This document shows, one piece after another, positions 42,757 to 52,296 of a stretch of 64,000 nt of DNA. Each line of letters opens with the position of its first letter. Positions within the stretch are counted from its first letter, which is position 1. A program made the position numbers and the translations under genes. The stretch spans positions 2,790,001 to 2,854,000 of the forward strand of contig NZ_CP019914.1 of assembly GCF_002214805.1 (NCBI RefSeq), written 5' to 3'. The notes under the pieces are model-generated. The model was given only the letters and a program-made list of their open reading frames with translations, was not told the DNA's origin and did not search any database. This stretch comes from Brachyspira hampsonii. GTDB taxonomy: Bacteria; Spirochaetota; Brachyspiria; Brachyspirales; Brachyspiraceae.

Positions 42757-42784
42757 AAAAGACCTAAAATTGTTTAGGTCTTTT
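42757..42784. terminator. Rho-independent terminator after the DJ-1-like gene
   Basis: AAAAGACCTAAA (42757-42768) and TTTAGGTCTTTT (42773-42784) form a perfect 12-base stem with a 4-base loop. It ends the glgA transcript before the HAD genes. Confidence 0.9.
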
Positions 42785-42882
42785 ATTTATTAAAAAACAA
42801 ACTGCATCTGATAAATAATAATTGTATTATTATTTAATTCTTAGCAGATTTCAAAACTATAAAATAAAGATGGTACTAACAG

Positions 42883-43680
42883 ATGATAAAGGCAGTATTT
42901 TTTGATATAGATGGTACTTTGGTTAGTTTCAATACGCATAAAATTTCTGATTATTCCAAAAAAGCTATTAAAATTTTAAAAGAAAAAGGAATAAAGATTT
43001 TTATAGCAAGCGGAAGGGCTTTATTTCAAATAGATAATTTAGATGGTTTAGAATTTGACGGCTATATAACAATAAACGGCGGAAGCTGTTTTATAAATGA
43101 TAATGGAAGCTATAAGGAAATATATAGAGTTTCTTTGGATAAAAATGATTTATTTGCTTTAGCTGATTATCTTAATAGAGATAAATTTCCTTGTACTGTA
43201 ATAACAAGTGATAATTTGTATATTAATTATAGAGGCGATGCTATTTCGCATCTTTATAATATGGCAAATGTTAAAGTTCCGGATTTTATAGATTTTAATG
43301 ATTATATAGCAAATAATTATGAAAGTATTCTTCAGCTTAATATTTTTGTAGATGAGGATAAAGAAAAATATTTAATGGATAATATCTTAAAAAATTCTAA
43401 ATCAAGCAGATGGCATTTTTCATTTGCTGATGTGAATTCAAAATATGCAGGTAAAGAAGTCGGTATAGATAAGATAATAGATTATTATGGTATAGATTTA
43501 TCTGAAACTATGGCGATAGGAGACGGCGGCAATGATATAAGTATGATTAAGCATGCTGCTGTAGGAGTTGCTATGGGCAATGCTAATGATAATGTTAAAG
43601 ATATAGCAGACTATATCACTGATGATGTTGATAATGACGGAGTATATAAGGCTTTGAAGCATTTTAATTTATTAGATTAA
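42883..43680 (+). CDS. Cof-type HAD phosphatase, tandem copy 1
   Basis: A 265-residue HAD hydrolase of the Cof/YidA type (C2 cap). Motif I is FFDIDGTLVSF (7-17) with the nucleophile Asp; motif II/III are seen as the IASGR segment and the late Lys; motif IV is GDGGNDISM. Such enzymes remove phosphate from sugar phosphates or cofactors. It is the most diverged of three tandem paralogues (42883-45302), and the first starts 98 bases after a terminator. Substrate unknown. Confidence 0.88.
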   Translation: MIKAVFFDIDGTLVSFNTHKISDYSKKAIKILKEKGIKIFIASGRALFQIDNLDGLEFDGYITINGGSCFINDNGSYKEIYRVSLDKNDLFALADYLNRDKFPCTVITSDNLYINYRGDAISHLYNMANVKVPDFIDFNDYIANNYESILQLNIFVDEDKEKYLMDNILKNSKSSRWHFSFADVNSKYAGKEVGIDKIIDYYGIDLSETMAIGDGGNDISMIKHAAVGVAMGNANDNVKDIADYITDDVDNDGVYKALKHFNLLD

Positions 43681-43704
43681 TATGCAGTAAATAAAGGTTT
43701 TTAT

Positions 43705-44493
43705 ATGATTAAGGCTGTATTTTTTGATATAGATGGTACTTTGGTTAGTTTTAAGACACATAAGATTTCAGATTCTTCTAAAGAAGCTATTAAAATTTTA
43801 AAAGAAAAAGGAATAAAGGTTTTTATAGCAACAGGAAGAATAAAAATGCATATAAACAATGTAGATGATTTAGAGTTTGACGGATATATAACTGCAAATG
43901 GTTTTGATTGTTATATAGAAGATAAGTCCATTTACAGACATTCTATAGCTGAAGATGAAATATATTCATTAATAGATTATCTCAAACATAAAGAACAATT
44001 TCCATGCTCTGTTATGATGGCTAAAGGTGTATTCATCAATTATATTACAGAGGAGGCTGCTAAGTATTTAGAATCTATTAATCTTAAAATAAATGTAGCG
44101 GAAAATTATTATGCTTTTTTAGAAGAAAATATAGATGATATTTTGCAGATAAATTTATTTGTAGATGAGAAAAAAGAAAAAGAATTAATGAGTAAAATAT
44201 TTAAAAATTGTGAATCCAGCAGATGGCATCCGGCTTTAACAGATGTTAATACTAAAGGCGGAGGCAAGCATATAGGTATAGACAAGATAATAGAATATTA
44301 CGGTATAGATTTATCTGAGACAATGGCTTTTGGGGACGGCGGCAATGATATAAGCATGATTAAGCATGCTGCTATAGGAGTTGCTATGGGCAATGCCAAT
44401 GATAATGTTAAAGATATAGCAGACTATATCGCTGATGATGTTGATAATGACGGAATATATAAGGCTTTAAAACACTTTAATATATTAGATTAA
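43705..44493 (+). CDS. Cof-type HAD phosphatase, tandem copy 2
   Basis: A 262-residue paralogue of the previous gene. The first 40 residues and the last 70 are nearly the same as in the flanking copies, while the cap (about 80-170) differs. The nucleophile Asp is in FFDIDGTLV, and the metal site is GDGGNDISM. It is closer to copy 3 than to copy 1. The difference in the cap, which sets substrate choice in this family, suggests a gene duplication followed by change of substrate. Confidence 0.88.
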   Translation: MIKAVFFDIDGTLVSFKTHKISDSSKEAIKILKEKGIKVFIATGRIKMHINNVDDLEFDGYITANGFDCYIEDKSIYRHSIAEDEIYSLIDYLKHKEQFPCSVMMAKGVFINYITEEAAKYLESINLKINVAENYYAFLEENIDDILQINLFVDEKKEKELMSKIFKNCESSRWHPALTDVNTKGGGKHIGIDKIIEYYGIDLSETMAFGDGGNDISMIKHAAIGVAMGNANDNVKDIADYIADDVDNDGIYKALKHFNILD

Positions 44494-44516
44494 TGTATAA
44501 ATGTGAGGATTTCTAT

Positions 44517-45302
44517 ATGATTAAGGCAGTATTTTTTGATGTAGACGGTACTTTAGTTAGTTTTAATACACATAAGATTTCAGATTCTTCAAAAGAGGCT
44601 ATTAAAATTTTAAAAGAAAAAGGAATAAAAGTTTTTATAGCAACAGGAAGAATAAAAAATCATATAAACAATGTAGATGATTTAGAGTTTGACGGATATA
44701 TAACAGCAAATGGTTTTGATTGTTATATAGGAGATAAATCAATTTACAGACATGGTATAGCTAAGGAGGAAATATATTCATTAATAGATTATTTAAAGAA
44801 TAAAGAACAATTCCCATGCTCTGTAATGATGAACAGCGGTATATATATTAATTATGTTACAGGTAAAGTTAAAAAAGTTTCTGAATCTATTAATCTTCCT
44901 ATACCTGCAGTTGATAATTATTATGATTTTTTAGAAGAAAATATAGATAATATTTTGCAGATAAATTTATTTGTAGATGAGAAAAAAGAAAAAGAATTAA
45001 TGAGTAAAATATTTAAAAATTGCGAATCCAGCAGATGGCATCCATACTTTACTGATGTTAATACAAAAGGCGGAGGCAAGCATATAGGTATAGACAAGAT
45101 AATAGAATATTACGGTATAGACTTATCTGAAACTATGGCTTTTGGAGACGGCGGTAATGATATTACTATGATTAAGCATGCTGCTATAGGAGTTGCTATG
45201 GGCAATGCCAATGAAGAAGTGAAGCTAGCTGCAGATTATATCACTGATGATGTAGATAATAATGGTATTTATAATGCTTTAAAACATTTTAATGTATTGT
45301 AA
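44517..45302 (+). CDS. Cof-type HAD phosphatase, tandem copy 3
   Basis: A 261-residue paralogue. The nucleophile motif here is FFDVDGTLV, and the metal site is GDGGNDITM. I chose the ATG at 44517 because GAGG lies upstream and MIKAVFFD matches the other copies; an earlier ATG at 44493 adds eight unshared residues. glgC follows after about 95 bases with its own GGAG. Confidence 0.88.
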   Translation: MIKAVFFDVDGTLVSFNTHKISDSSKEAIKILKEKGIKVFIATGRIKNHINNVDDLEFDGYITANGFDCYIGDKSIYRHGIAKEEIYSLIDYLKNKEQFPCSVMMNSGIYINYVTGKVKKVSESINLPIPAVDNYYDFLEENIDNILQINLFVDEKKEKELMSKIFKNCESSRWHPYFTDVNTKGGGKHIGIDKIIEYYGIDLSETMAFGDGGNDITMIKHAAIGVAMGNANEEVKLAADYITDDVDNNGIYNALKHFNVL

Positions 45303-45396
45303 TATATGATTAATAATCCTTGAAAAGTAATAATTTTTTTACTATACTTATATTATATGAATTATTTAGTATAACAAAAAATTACTGGAGTTTTTT

Positions 45397-46683
45397 ATGA
45401 GAGCATTTAATACTGTAGCTTTGATACTTGGAGGAGGCAGAGGAACAAGACTTTATCCTTTGGTAAAAGCTCGTTCTAAGCCTGCTGTATCTTTAGGCGG
45501 TCAATATAGAATGATAGACATACCTGTATCTAATTGTATAAATAGCGGATTTAGAAATATATATGTTATAACACAATTTAATAGTGCATCTTTGAATAAT
45601 CATATATATAATGCTTATAGATTTGATAACTTTTCAGGCGGTCATGTAAGTATACTTGCAGCTGAACAAACAGATACTAATATAGATTGGTATCAGGGAA
45701 CGGCTGATGCTGTTAGAAAGAATTTAGAGCATTTTGACAATGAATTTGTTAATAATGTTGTAATACTTTCAGGAGATCAAGTATATCGTATGAATTATAA
45801 TGTAATGCTTCAGCATATGCTTGAAACAGGTGCTGATATAGTTGTCGGTACTGTACCTGTTGTTAGAGAAGATGCTAAAGGTTTCGGTGTTATGCTTGTC
45901 AATAAAAGAGGTCAGATTACTAACTTCCATGAAAAGCCAAAAGAAGATGAGGTGCTTAATACTTTAAAATTAAGCGAAGATCAAAAGAAAATGTTTAATA
46001 TAGAAGATCCTAAAAAAGAATATTTGGCTTCTATGGGTATTTATGTATTTAGAAGAAATGTACTCAAAGAGATTTTAGCAGATGTATCTATGATAGATTT
46101 CGGAAAAGATATTATTCCTGAAGCTATAAAAAAATATAAAGTATTCAGTTATGCTTTCCAAGGTTATTGGGAAGATGTAGGAACTATTAAGGCTTATTTT
46201 GAAGCCAATATATCTTTCGGAAGTAAGAATCCTCCTTTTGATTTTTATGATGAAAAGGCTCCTATATATACGCATGTTCGTTACTTATCTCCTTCTAAAG
46301 TTGAAAAGGCTGCTGTAACATCTAGTATTATAGCAGACGGATGCAGGATAGAGAATGCTACTATAAAAGAATGTGTTATAGGTGTTCGTTCTGTAGTTCA
46401 AAGCGGTTCTACATTAGAAAGGGTAGTTATGATGGGAAGCGACTATTATGAGGATAGCGATGACATTGAAAGACTAAATGTTAAGCATATCCCTAAAATA
46501 GGTATTGGTAAAAAATGCACTCTTAAAAATGTCATTATAGACAAGAATGTGAGGATAGGAAATGATGTTGTTATTACAAATAAAAAGAAAATACAGCATC
46601 AGGATAGTGAATTCTATTGTATTAGAGATGGTATTGTAATAATTCCTAAAAATACAATAGTTAAAAGCGGTACAATTATCTAA
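45397..46683 (+). CDS. glgC: Glucose-1-phosphate adenylyltransferase
   Basis: A 428-residue enzyme that makes ADP-glucose, the donor for GlgA. The N-terminal GGGRGTRLYPLVKARSKPAV shows the nucleotide site, here as GGGRGTRLYPL. The middle has the YQGTADAVRKN substrate loop, and IIPEAIKKYKVF and WEDVGTI follow. The C-terminal left-handed beta-helix (about 290-428) is complete. ADP-glucose synthesis is normally the controlled step of bacterial glycogen formation. Confidence 0.95.
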   Translation: MRAFNTVALILGGGRGTRLYPLVKARSKPAVSLGGQYRMIDIPVSNCINSGFRNIYVITQFNSASLNNHIYNAYRFDNFSGGHVSILAAEQTDTNIDWYQGTADAVRKNLEHFDNEFVNNVVILSGDQVYRMNYNVMLQHMLETGADIVVGTVPVVREDAKGFGVMLVNKRGQITNFHEKPKEDEVLNTLKLSEDQKKMFNIEDPKKEYLASMGIYVFRRNVLKEILADVSMIDFGKDIIPEAIKKYKVFSYAFQGYWEDVGTIKAYFEANISFGSKNPPFDFYDEKAPIYTHVRYLSPSKVEKAAVTSSIIADGCRIENATIKECVIGVRSVVQSGSTLERVVMMGSDYYEDSDDIERLNVKHIPKIGIGKKCTLKNVIIDKNVRIGNDVVITNKKKIQHQDSEFYCIRDGIVIIPKNTIVKSGTII

Positions 46684-46711
46684 TATTTGTTAGTTTAAGT
46701 TTGTTTGTTGC

Positions 46712-46734
46712 GGGTAGGAGTTAATCTTCTACCC
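46712..46734. terminator. Possible terminator hairpin after glgC
   Basis: GGGTAGGAG (46712-46720) pairs with CTTCTACCC (46726-46734), with one G-T pair, around a 5-base loop. There is no clean T-run after it, so termination may be weak. Confidence 0.45.
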
Positions 46735-46805
46735 ATATTATTATAACAGAAAAAATAACAAAAATTGTAAATAAATTTATATATGGATATTAAGGAGAGT
46801 AAACC

Positions 46806-47234
46806 ATGAAAAAATTATTTATCTTTTTAGCATCATTATTTATTTTATCAGCTTCTAGTCTTTTTGCTGATATGGTAGTTCCACCTTCAGCATTGCCTCA
46901 GCAAGCTACTGCATTTATACAAAGAGTATTTCCGGGTGTTCAAATTTGGAAAGTTGAAAGAGACGGAAGAAAATTTGATGTAAATTTGTCTAATGGCGTA
47001 TCTATAGACTTTTTGCCTAATGGAGATTGGGAGAATATAGACAGTGAATATGCACCTATACCAGATGCAGCTTTTCCTCCTGCAGTTGTACAAGCTGTGA
47101 GAAATGCATATCCTCAGGCTGCTATTATTGATGCAGAAAAAGAGTGGGGAAATTATAAATTAAAATTAAATAATATGATGGAAGTTATGGTAACAGGTAA
47201 TGGTCAGATAATGGGACAGAAATTTGATGATTAA
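46806..47234 (+). CDS. Periplasmic PepSY-like protein
   Basis: A 142-residue protein with a signal peptide (residues 1-21, cleavage after LFA). The mature part has two PepSY-like halves, each with a 'FIQRVFPGVQIWKVERDGRKFDV' or 'AVRNAYPQAAIIDAEKEWGNYKL' type start. This resembles the PepSY-like (formerly DUF2874) family of small periplasmic proteins. AAGGAGAG precedes the ATG. Function unknown. It ends at a strong terminator. Confidence 0.75.
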   Translation: MKKLFIFLASLFILSASSLFADMVVPPSALPQQATAFIQRVFPGVQIWKVERDGRKFDVNLSNGVSIDFLPNGDWENIDSEYAPIPDAAFPPAVVQAVRNAYPQAAIIDAEKEWGNYKLKLNNMMEVMVTGNGQIMGQKFDD

Positions 47235-47252
47235 TCATTGAGTTAAAAATAT

Positions 47253-47290
47253 AAGCGGCAGGTATTAATATTAGTTCTGCCGCTTTTTTA
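47253..47290. terminator. Bidirectional terminator
   Basis: AAGCGGCAG (47253-47261) pairs perfectly with CTGCCGCTT (47277-47285), and Ts follow. It separates the PepSY-like gene and the convergent GH3 gene. Confidence 0.9.
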
Positions 47291-47294
47291 TTAA

Positions 47295-49670
47295 TTATTT
47301 ATTTAAAGTATTTATTAAATTTTCAATATCTTTTCTTGTAATGATTCCAGCACTCATAGTAGGAAGTGAGCGAAGAGGAGTTTCGAGTATCATACTTTCA
47401 AACATCTTTTTAGTATCTGTTTTATCATCTTTAAATATATCATTAATTCCTGATAAGAGTTTATTATAAAAATCTTTTGCTATATTTTCATCGAGTAAAT
47501 CTTTCAAATTATTATTAAGATGATAAGGTTTAGAGGCTTTAATATTTATAGGTTTTAATTTTCTTCCTAAAAGCTGCTGAAATTCATCATCTGAGATATT
47601 TATTTCTTTAAAGTTGAAATAGCTGTCAATTCTTTTTTGATAATAATTAATAGAATTTATTTCCATACTTTTACTTAATAATAAATTTCTTGATGAATTG
47701 CCTACATATATAGTATATATTCCGCTTTCTATTTCATATTGTTTTGTATCGGCATTATAGAAAGAGAAACTTCTTTTATTTAATTTTAATATGATAGTTT
47801 TAGTTTCACCCGGTTCTAAAAATACTTTTATAAAGGCTTTTAATTCTTTTTGTGCTTTAAATACATTGTTTTCAGGAGCAGAAATATAAATCTGAGCAAC
47901 CTCGCATCCGAATACATCACCCGTATTTTTTATATCAAAAACTACATGTATATTATCAAGCCCTGCAATAGTATTTGCATCTGAAACAATTAAATTCGAG
48001 AATTCAAAAGTTGTATATGATAATCCAAACCCAAATGGAAATAAAACATCTTTCTGTGCTTTATCATAATATCTGTAACCTACGAATATTGATTCTCTGT
48101 ATTCAACAGCTTTATTGCCTCCCGGAAAATATTTATAGCTTGGATTATCTTCCAAACTTAAAGGAAAACTTTCGGCTAATTTTCCGCTAGGATTAACTAT
48201 ACCAAATATTATATTGAAAGCGGCACTTACAGCGGCTTCTCCTGCTAAATATAAATTAAGCACTCCTTTTACTTTATCAATCCAAGTCATTAAAACAGGT
48301 GCACCAATAGAAAGTACAACAACTATATTTTTATTTACTTTTGAAATTTCTTCTATTAAATGATTGTGATTTTCCGGAAGATTTAGATGTTTTCTGTCAA
48401 AGCCTTCAGATTCATAAGAGTTGATAAGTCCTGCAAATATTATCACAATATCTTTATCTTTTGATATATTTACTGCTTCTTCTATTAAAGCATTATCTAT
48501 ATCCGGAGAGCTTGAATCGTATCCTTTAGCATAATTGAATTCTATATTATTTTCTTTGAAATATTCTTCTGCAGTGTCTAATTTATAAGGATTTATAAGA
48601 GAGCTTCCATTACCTTGATATCTAGGCTTTTGAGCAAATTCTCCTATTACAGCAATTTTACTATCTTTTTTGGCAGGAAGTATTTTATCATCATTTTTTA
48701 ATAATACTATAGAGTTTTCTGCAATTTTTCTAGCTATATTATGATGTTCTTCTCTGTCATAATCAAAATTATTATAAATGTTATCCATAGAATATAGCGA
48801 GAAATATAAAAGTCTTTCTACAGCTTTATTTAATGTTTTTTCATCTATAATGGTTTCTTTAATAGCATTATAAACTTTCTTATCATCTTCGCCGTTAGTT
48901 GAAGGCATTTGTAAATCAAGTCCAGCCTTTAGAGCTTCAACTCTGTCATTTACAGCACCCCAATCAGAAATAACAATTCCATCAAATCCCCATTCATTTC
49001 TAAGTATATCTGTAAGCAAATATTTATTTTCTGATGCGAATGTTCCATTAACACTATTATAGGAACACATAACGGTAGAAGGTTTAGCCTCTTTTATAGC
49101 TATTTCAAAGGCATATAAATATATTTCTCTTAAAGCCCTTTCATCAACAACACTATCTATTATAAGTCTTAAAGTTTCCTGATTATTAGCAGCAAAATGT
49201 TTAATGCTTGCTTGTATTCCATTATCTTCTAAACCGTTTATCCAACCTGATGCCATTTTTCCGGCTAGATACGGGTCTTCTGAAAAATATTCAAAATTTC
49301 TTCCGCAAAGAGGAGATCTTTTAATATTTACTCCCGGCCCTAATACCACAGAAACTTTATTTGCTTTAGCCTCTCTTGATATAGCTTCTCCCATTTCATA
49401 CATTATATTAGGATCAAATGAGCAGGCAGAGCAGCAGGCAGTAGGAAAGCAGGTTGATGAAAGAGATTTTTGCAAACTTAATTCTCCCGATTCTGTACTT
49501 TGTTTTCTAACGCCATGAGGTCCGTCAGTTAAGTATACGGAATCTATTTTTAGTCTGCTTATTTCTTTTGTAGACCAAAAATCTTTACCGCTTAAAAGAG
49601 ATGTCTTTTCTTCCAAAGTCATTTCTTTTATTAATTCTTTTATTTTTTGCGAGTATTTATTATCATTCAT
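47295..49670 (-). CDS. Glycoside hydrolase family 3 beta-glucosidase-like enzyme
   Basis: A 791-residue GH3 enzyme. The N-terminal TIM-barrel domain contains KHFAANNQE (158-166) and the nucleophile Asp236 in GIVISDWGAV. The C-terminal alpha/beta sandwich domain follows, then a fibronectin type III-like domain (FPFGFGLSYTTFEFS starts it, and near the end SRNLLLSKS). A further ~100-residue C-terminal extension is present. There is no signal peptide, so it probably acts on imported oligosaccharides in the cytoplasm. The exact sugar is unknown. Confidence 0.9.
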   Translation of the reverse strand: MNDNKYSQKIKELIKEMTLEEKTSLLSGKDFWSTKEISRLKIDSVYLTDGPHGVRKQSTESGELSLQKSLSSTCFPTACCSACSFDPNIMYEMGEAISREAKANKVSVVLGPGVNIKRSPLCGRNFEYFSEDPYLAGKMASGWINGLEDNGIQASIKHFAANNQETLRLIIDSVVDERALREIYLYAFEIAIKEAKPSTVMCSYNSVNGTFASENKYLLTDILRNEWGFDGIVISDWGAVNDRVEALKAGLDLQMPSTNGEDDKKVYNAIKETIIDEKTLNKAVERLLYFSLYSMDNIYNNFDYDREEHHNIARKIAENSIVLLKNDDKILPAKKDSKIAVIGEFAQKPRYQGNGSSLINPYKLDTAEEYFKENNIEFNYAKGYDSSSPDIDNALIEEAVNISKDKDIVIIFAGLINSYESEGFDRKHLNLPENHNHLIEEISKVNKNIVVVLSIGAPVLMTWIDKVKGVLNLYLAGEAAVSAAFNIIFGIVNPSGKLAESFPLSLEDNPSYKYFPGGNKAVEYRESIFVGYRYYDKAQKDVLFPFGFGLSYTTFEFSNLIVSDANTIAGLDNIHVVFDIKNTGDVFGCEVAQIYISAPENNVFKAQKELKAFIKVFLEPGETKTIILKLNKRSFSFYNADTKQYEIESGIYTIYVGNSSRNLLLSKSMEINSINYYQKRIDSYFNFKEINISDDEFQQLLGRKLKPINIKASKPYHLNNNLKDLLDENIAKDFYNKLLSGINDIFKDDKTDTKKMFESMILETPLRSLPTMSAGIITRKDIENLINTLNK

Positions 49671-49730
49671 AATTCAATACCTCAAAATGTGATTATTATA
49701 TCTATATAATAGTATAAATATTTTAGTAAA

Positions 49731-50252
49731 TCAATATAAATTGTATATATTCTTATGAAGAAGATTAACTATTTTTTTGTATTCATAACTTGTGAGTTCA
49801 TTTGATGACATTAATCTGAAATCTATAAATGAAACTTCTCCATTGTCAAGAAAATAAGGATATGGATATGTATCATTATATAAATAAAAACCTAGAGATC
49901 TATACCAATTTACTCTTCTATATGCTAAATCATTTGTATTTTCAGGCACAACCTCTACTATTATATTACTATACATTTTCATTAATTCTTTTAATGCATA
50001 AGAGCCGTAGCCTAAGCATCTGTATTGTTTCTCTATGGCAAAATATTCTATATATAAAAATTCTTCTAATATCCAGCATAAACAAACGCCGATATGAATA
50101 TCATCTTTTTTAATTTCATAAAGATTTTTTTTGAGTTTTTGATTATTTAAAGACTCTTTTAAACTCCAATTTTCTCGTATATTAAAAGAGTCTTTTATAA
50201 TTTCTTCGCTATAATTTGAGTAGTTAATACTTTCAATTAGTTTTATTTCCAT
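49731..50252 (-). CDS. GNAT family acetyltransferase, tandem copy B
   Basis: A 173-residue GNAT protein. The acetyl-CoA loop is seen as KQYRCLGYGSYAL (R/Q-x-x-G-x-G/A type), and the conserved NWYRSLGF lies near the end. It is a paralogue of the gene directly upstream, and its start overlaps that gene's end by 10 bases, which suggests coupled translation. Substrate unknown. Confidence 0.82.
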   Translation of the reverse strand: MEIKLIESINYSNYSEEIIKDSFNIRENWSLKESLNNQKLKKNLYEIKKDDIHIGVCLCWILEEFLYIEYFAIEKQYRCLGYGSYALKELMKMYSNIIVEVVPENTNDLAYRRVNWYRSLGFYLYNDTYPYPYFLDNGEVSFIDFRLMSSNELTSYEYKKIVNLLHKNIYNLY

Positions 50253-50806
50253 TTATCTAATTCATCTAATCTAGGTTTGTATACTTTATTATATATTATT
50301 TTTATTATATTGTCATGCTCATTTTTGTCTTGTAATTTTCTGCTTGTCATTATTTTCATTTTCATACTTGATATTTGTTGATTTTCATCAATGCAAGGCA
50401 TATCATAATCATAATCTGCAAGTATAAGTCCGAATCTTTTATACCATTCTATACGCTTTTTGGCTGTTTCATTTAAATCATAAGGTTCTACTTCTATAAC
50501 TATTAATTTTCTTTTAAGCATATCTAGTATTTTGGTAAGCACTTGAGAACCGTATTTTTTACCTCTTAAATTTTTATCTATAGCTAAATATTCTCCGTAA
50601 TTGAAATCCTCTAAATCCCAAAGCATAGTTAAGCCTATAGGTATATTATCATCTAATATAGCATAAAATTTATAATTATGATTATCTTTGTTTTCCAAAG
50701 TCATATCAAAATTCCATCTTTCTTCAGGAGGAAAAGCATATTCATATAATTGTTTATAAAAATCTTTGTTCTGTAAATTTTCTTTCATTTCAATTAATTT
50801 AATCAT
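50243..50806 (-). CDS. GNAT family acetyltransferase, tandem copy A
   Basis: A 187-residue GNAT protein. NLRGKKYGSQVLTKI is the acetyl-CoA binding loop, and EWYKRFGL near residue 139 is the matching C-terminal element. The DNA upstream is AT-rich and I see no clear promoter. With the overlapping gene at 49731-50252 it forms a two-gene unit that arose by duplication. Substrate unknown. Confidence 0.82.
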   Translation of the reverse strand: MIKLIEMKENLQNKDFYKQLYEYAFPPEERWNFDMTLENKDNHNYKFYAILDDNIPIGLTMLWDLEDFNYGEYLAIDKNLRGKKYGSQVLTKILDMLKRKLIVIEVEPYDLNETAKKRIEWYKRFGLILADYDYDMPCIDENQQISSMKMKIMTSRKLQDKNEHDNIIKIIYNKVYKPRLDELDKWK

Positions 50807-50939
50807 AATAAAAACTCCAATATTAGATTTAGTCCGATTATATACTATGTTTAAAATTAAGTAAATACACTATTTTTTTTATTACTTGAATAAATCATTA
50901 TATTGTTTATACTTTTTATAGTTGATGAGGTTTTTTATT

Positions 50940-52102
50940 ATGAGCAGTAACAAATTACAATTACCGATAGGCTGGAAAGAATGCAAATTGAATAATATAT
51001 GTTCTATAATAGGGGACGGATTGCATGGAACACCAAAATATAATGATGACGGTGAATATTATTTCATAAATGGAAATAATTTAATGAATGGAAAAATAGT
51101 TTTTAAAAATGATTCAAAAAAGTAGATGAAGCGGAATATAATAAATATAAAAAAACATTAAATGATACGACAATATTTTTATCTATTAATGGCACTATAG
51201 GAAGTACTGCATTATATAATAATGAAAAAGTAGTATTAGGAAAAAGCGTATGTTATTTGAATATAAATCCAAATAATGATAGAAAATTTTTAAAATACTT
51301 ATTAGACTCTCAAAAATTTCAAAATTATATATATAACTATTCTACAGGTACAACTATAAAAAATGTATCTTTAAAATTAATAAGAGAATATAATTGTGTT
51401 ATACCTCCTTTGGAAGAACAAAAAAGAATATCAGAAATTTTGTCTTTATGTGATGATGTGATAGAGAATATTAATAAATTAATAGAGAAAAAAGAGCAGT
51501 ATAAGAAAGGTGTAATGCAGAGAGTATTAAGCGGTAAAGTTCGATTTTACGGATTTACTGATAAGTGGAAAGAAATAAAAATATCTGATTTAGTTGAAAA
51601 AAATATTATTTTTATAGAAAAAGGAAAAAATATAAATAAAAATAAAATATTATCTGGAAGTATTCCTGTTATAGCAGGAGGTAAAGTTCCTGCATATTAT
51701 CATAGCGAGTATACACATGATTTTCCTTGTATAACTATCAGTGCATCAGGAGCTTATTCTGGTTATGTTTGGCTTCATAATGATAAAATTTGGGCTTCAG
51801 ACTGCAATGTTTTATATACTGAAAATAAAAAATATAATATTAAATTTTTATTTTATTATTTAAGTTATATACAAGAATCAATATATTATATGCAGACAGG
51901 CGGAGCACAGCCTCATATATATGCTAAGGATATAATTACTTTAAAAGTACCAAGTATAAGTATTGAGGAACAGAAAAAAATTGCAGGTTTTCTTTCAGTT
52001 ATAGATGATGAAATTGAGAATCTTAAAAAGCAGTTGGGTTTGAGAAAGGAACAGAAGAAAGGTATTATGCAGAGACTTTTAACAGGTGAGATAAGGATTT
52101 AA
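50940..52102 (+). pseudogene. Type I restriction specificity subunit HsdS, frameshifted
   Basis: Frame 0 runs from the ATG at 50940 (GATGAGG upstream) to a stop at 51123-51125. The rest is open in the -1 frame to 52102. One A missing from the run at 51116-51121 explains the break; with it, a normal HsdS of about 388 residues results. It would have a first recognition domain (about 1-155), a central helix (EEQKRISEIL to GVMQRVLSG), a second recognition domain, and the final EEQKKIAGFL to LLTGEIRI. The break is again an in-phase A AAA AAG (51116-51122), followed directly by TAG. No hsdM or hsdR is adjacent. Confidence 0.85.
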
Positions 52103-52116
52103 AATTTTGTATATAA

Positions 52117-52205
52117 TTGTATAATAAAAATTACTGAGCCTTATTCATATATTGTTATAATAGCATATATACAACTAGCTGTAATATTAAGAAATACTGT
52201 ACTGA
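52117..52205 (+). repeat. Degenerate dispersed repeat, copy C (downstream of hsdS)
   Basis: It begins TTGTATAAT and contains TAATATTAAGAAATAC, matching copy A (420-485) after the other hsdS. The similarity between the two hsdS 3' ends runs through the stop codons into these repeats. Confidence 0.5.
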
Positions 52206-52296
52206 ATGCATTATATAATCATTAATAATCAGATTGACTTTAAGTTTTAATATAGTATCATATAAACATAATTTTTGTATTTTTAAAGGATATAAT

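Noticed and set aside
33915-51122. Two A AAA AAG sites taken as independent proof of programmed frameshifting
   Set aside because: Loss of one A from any in-frame A7-G leaves this heptamer in phase. The coincidence is expected if both are simple one-base deletions or base-calling errors in A tracts.
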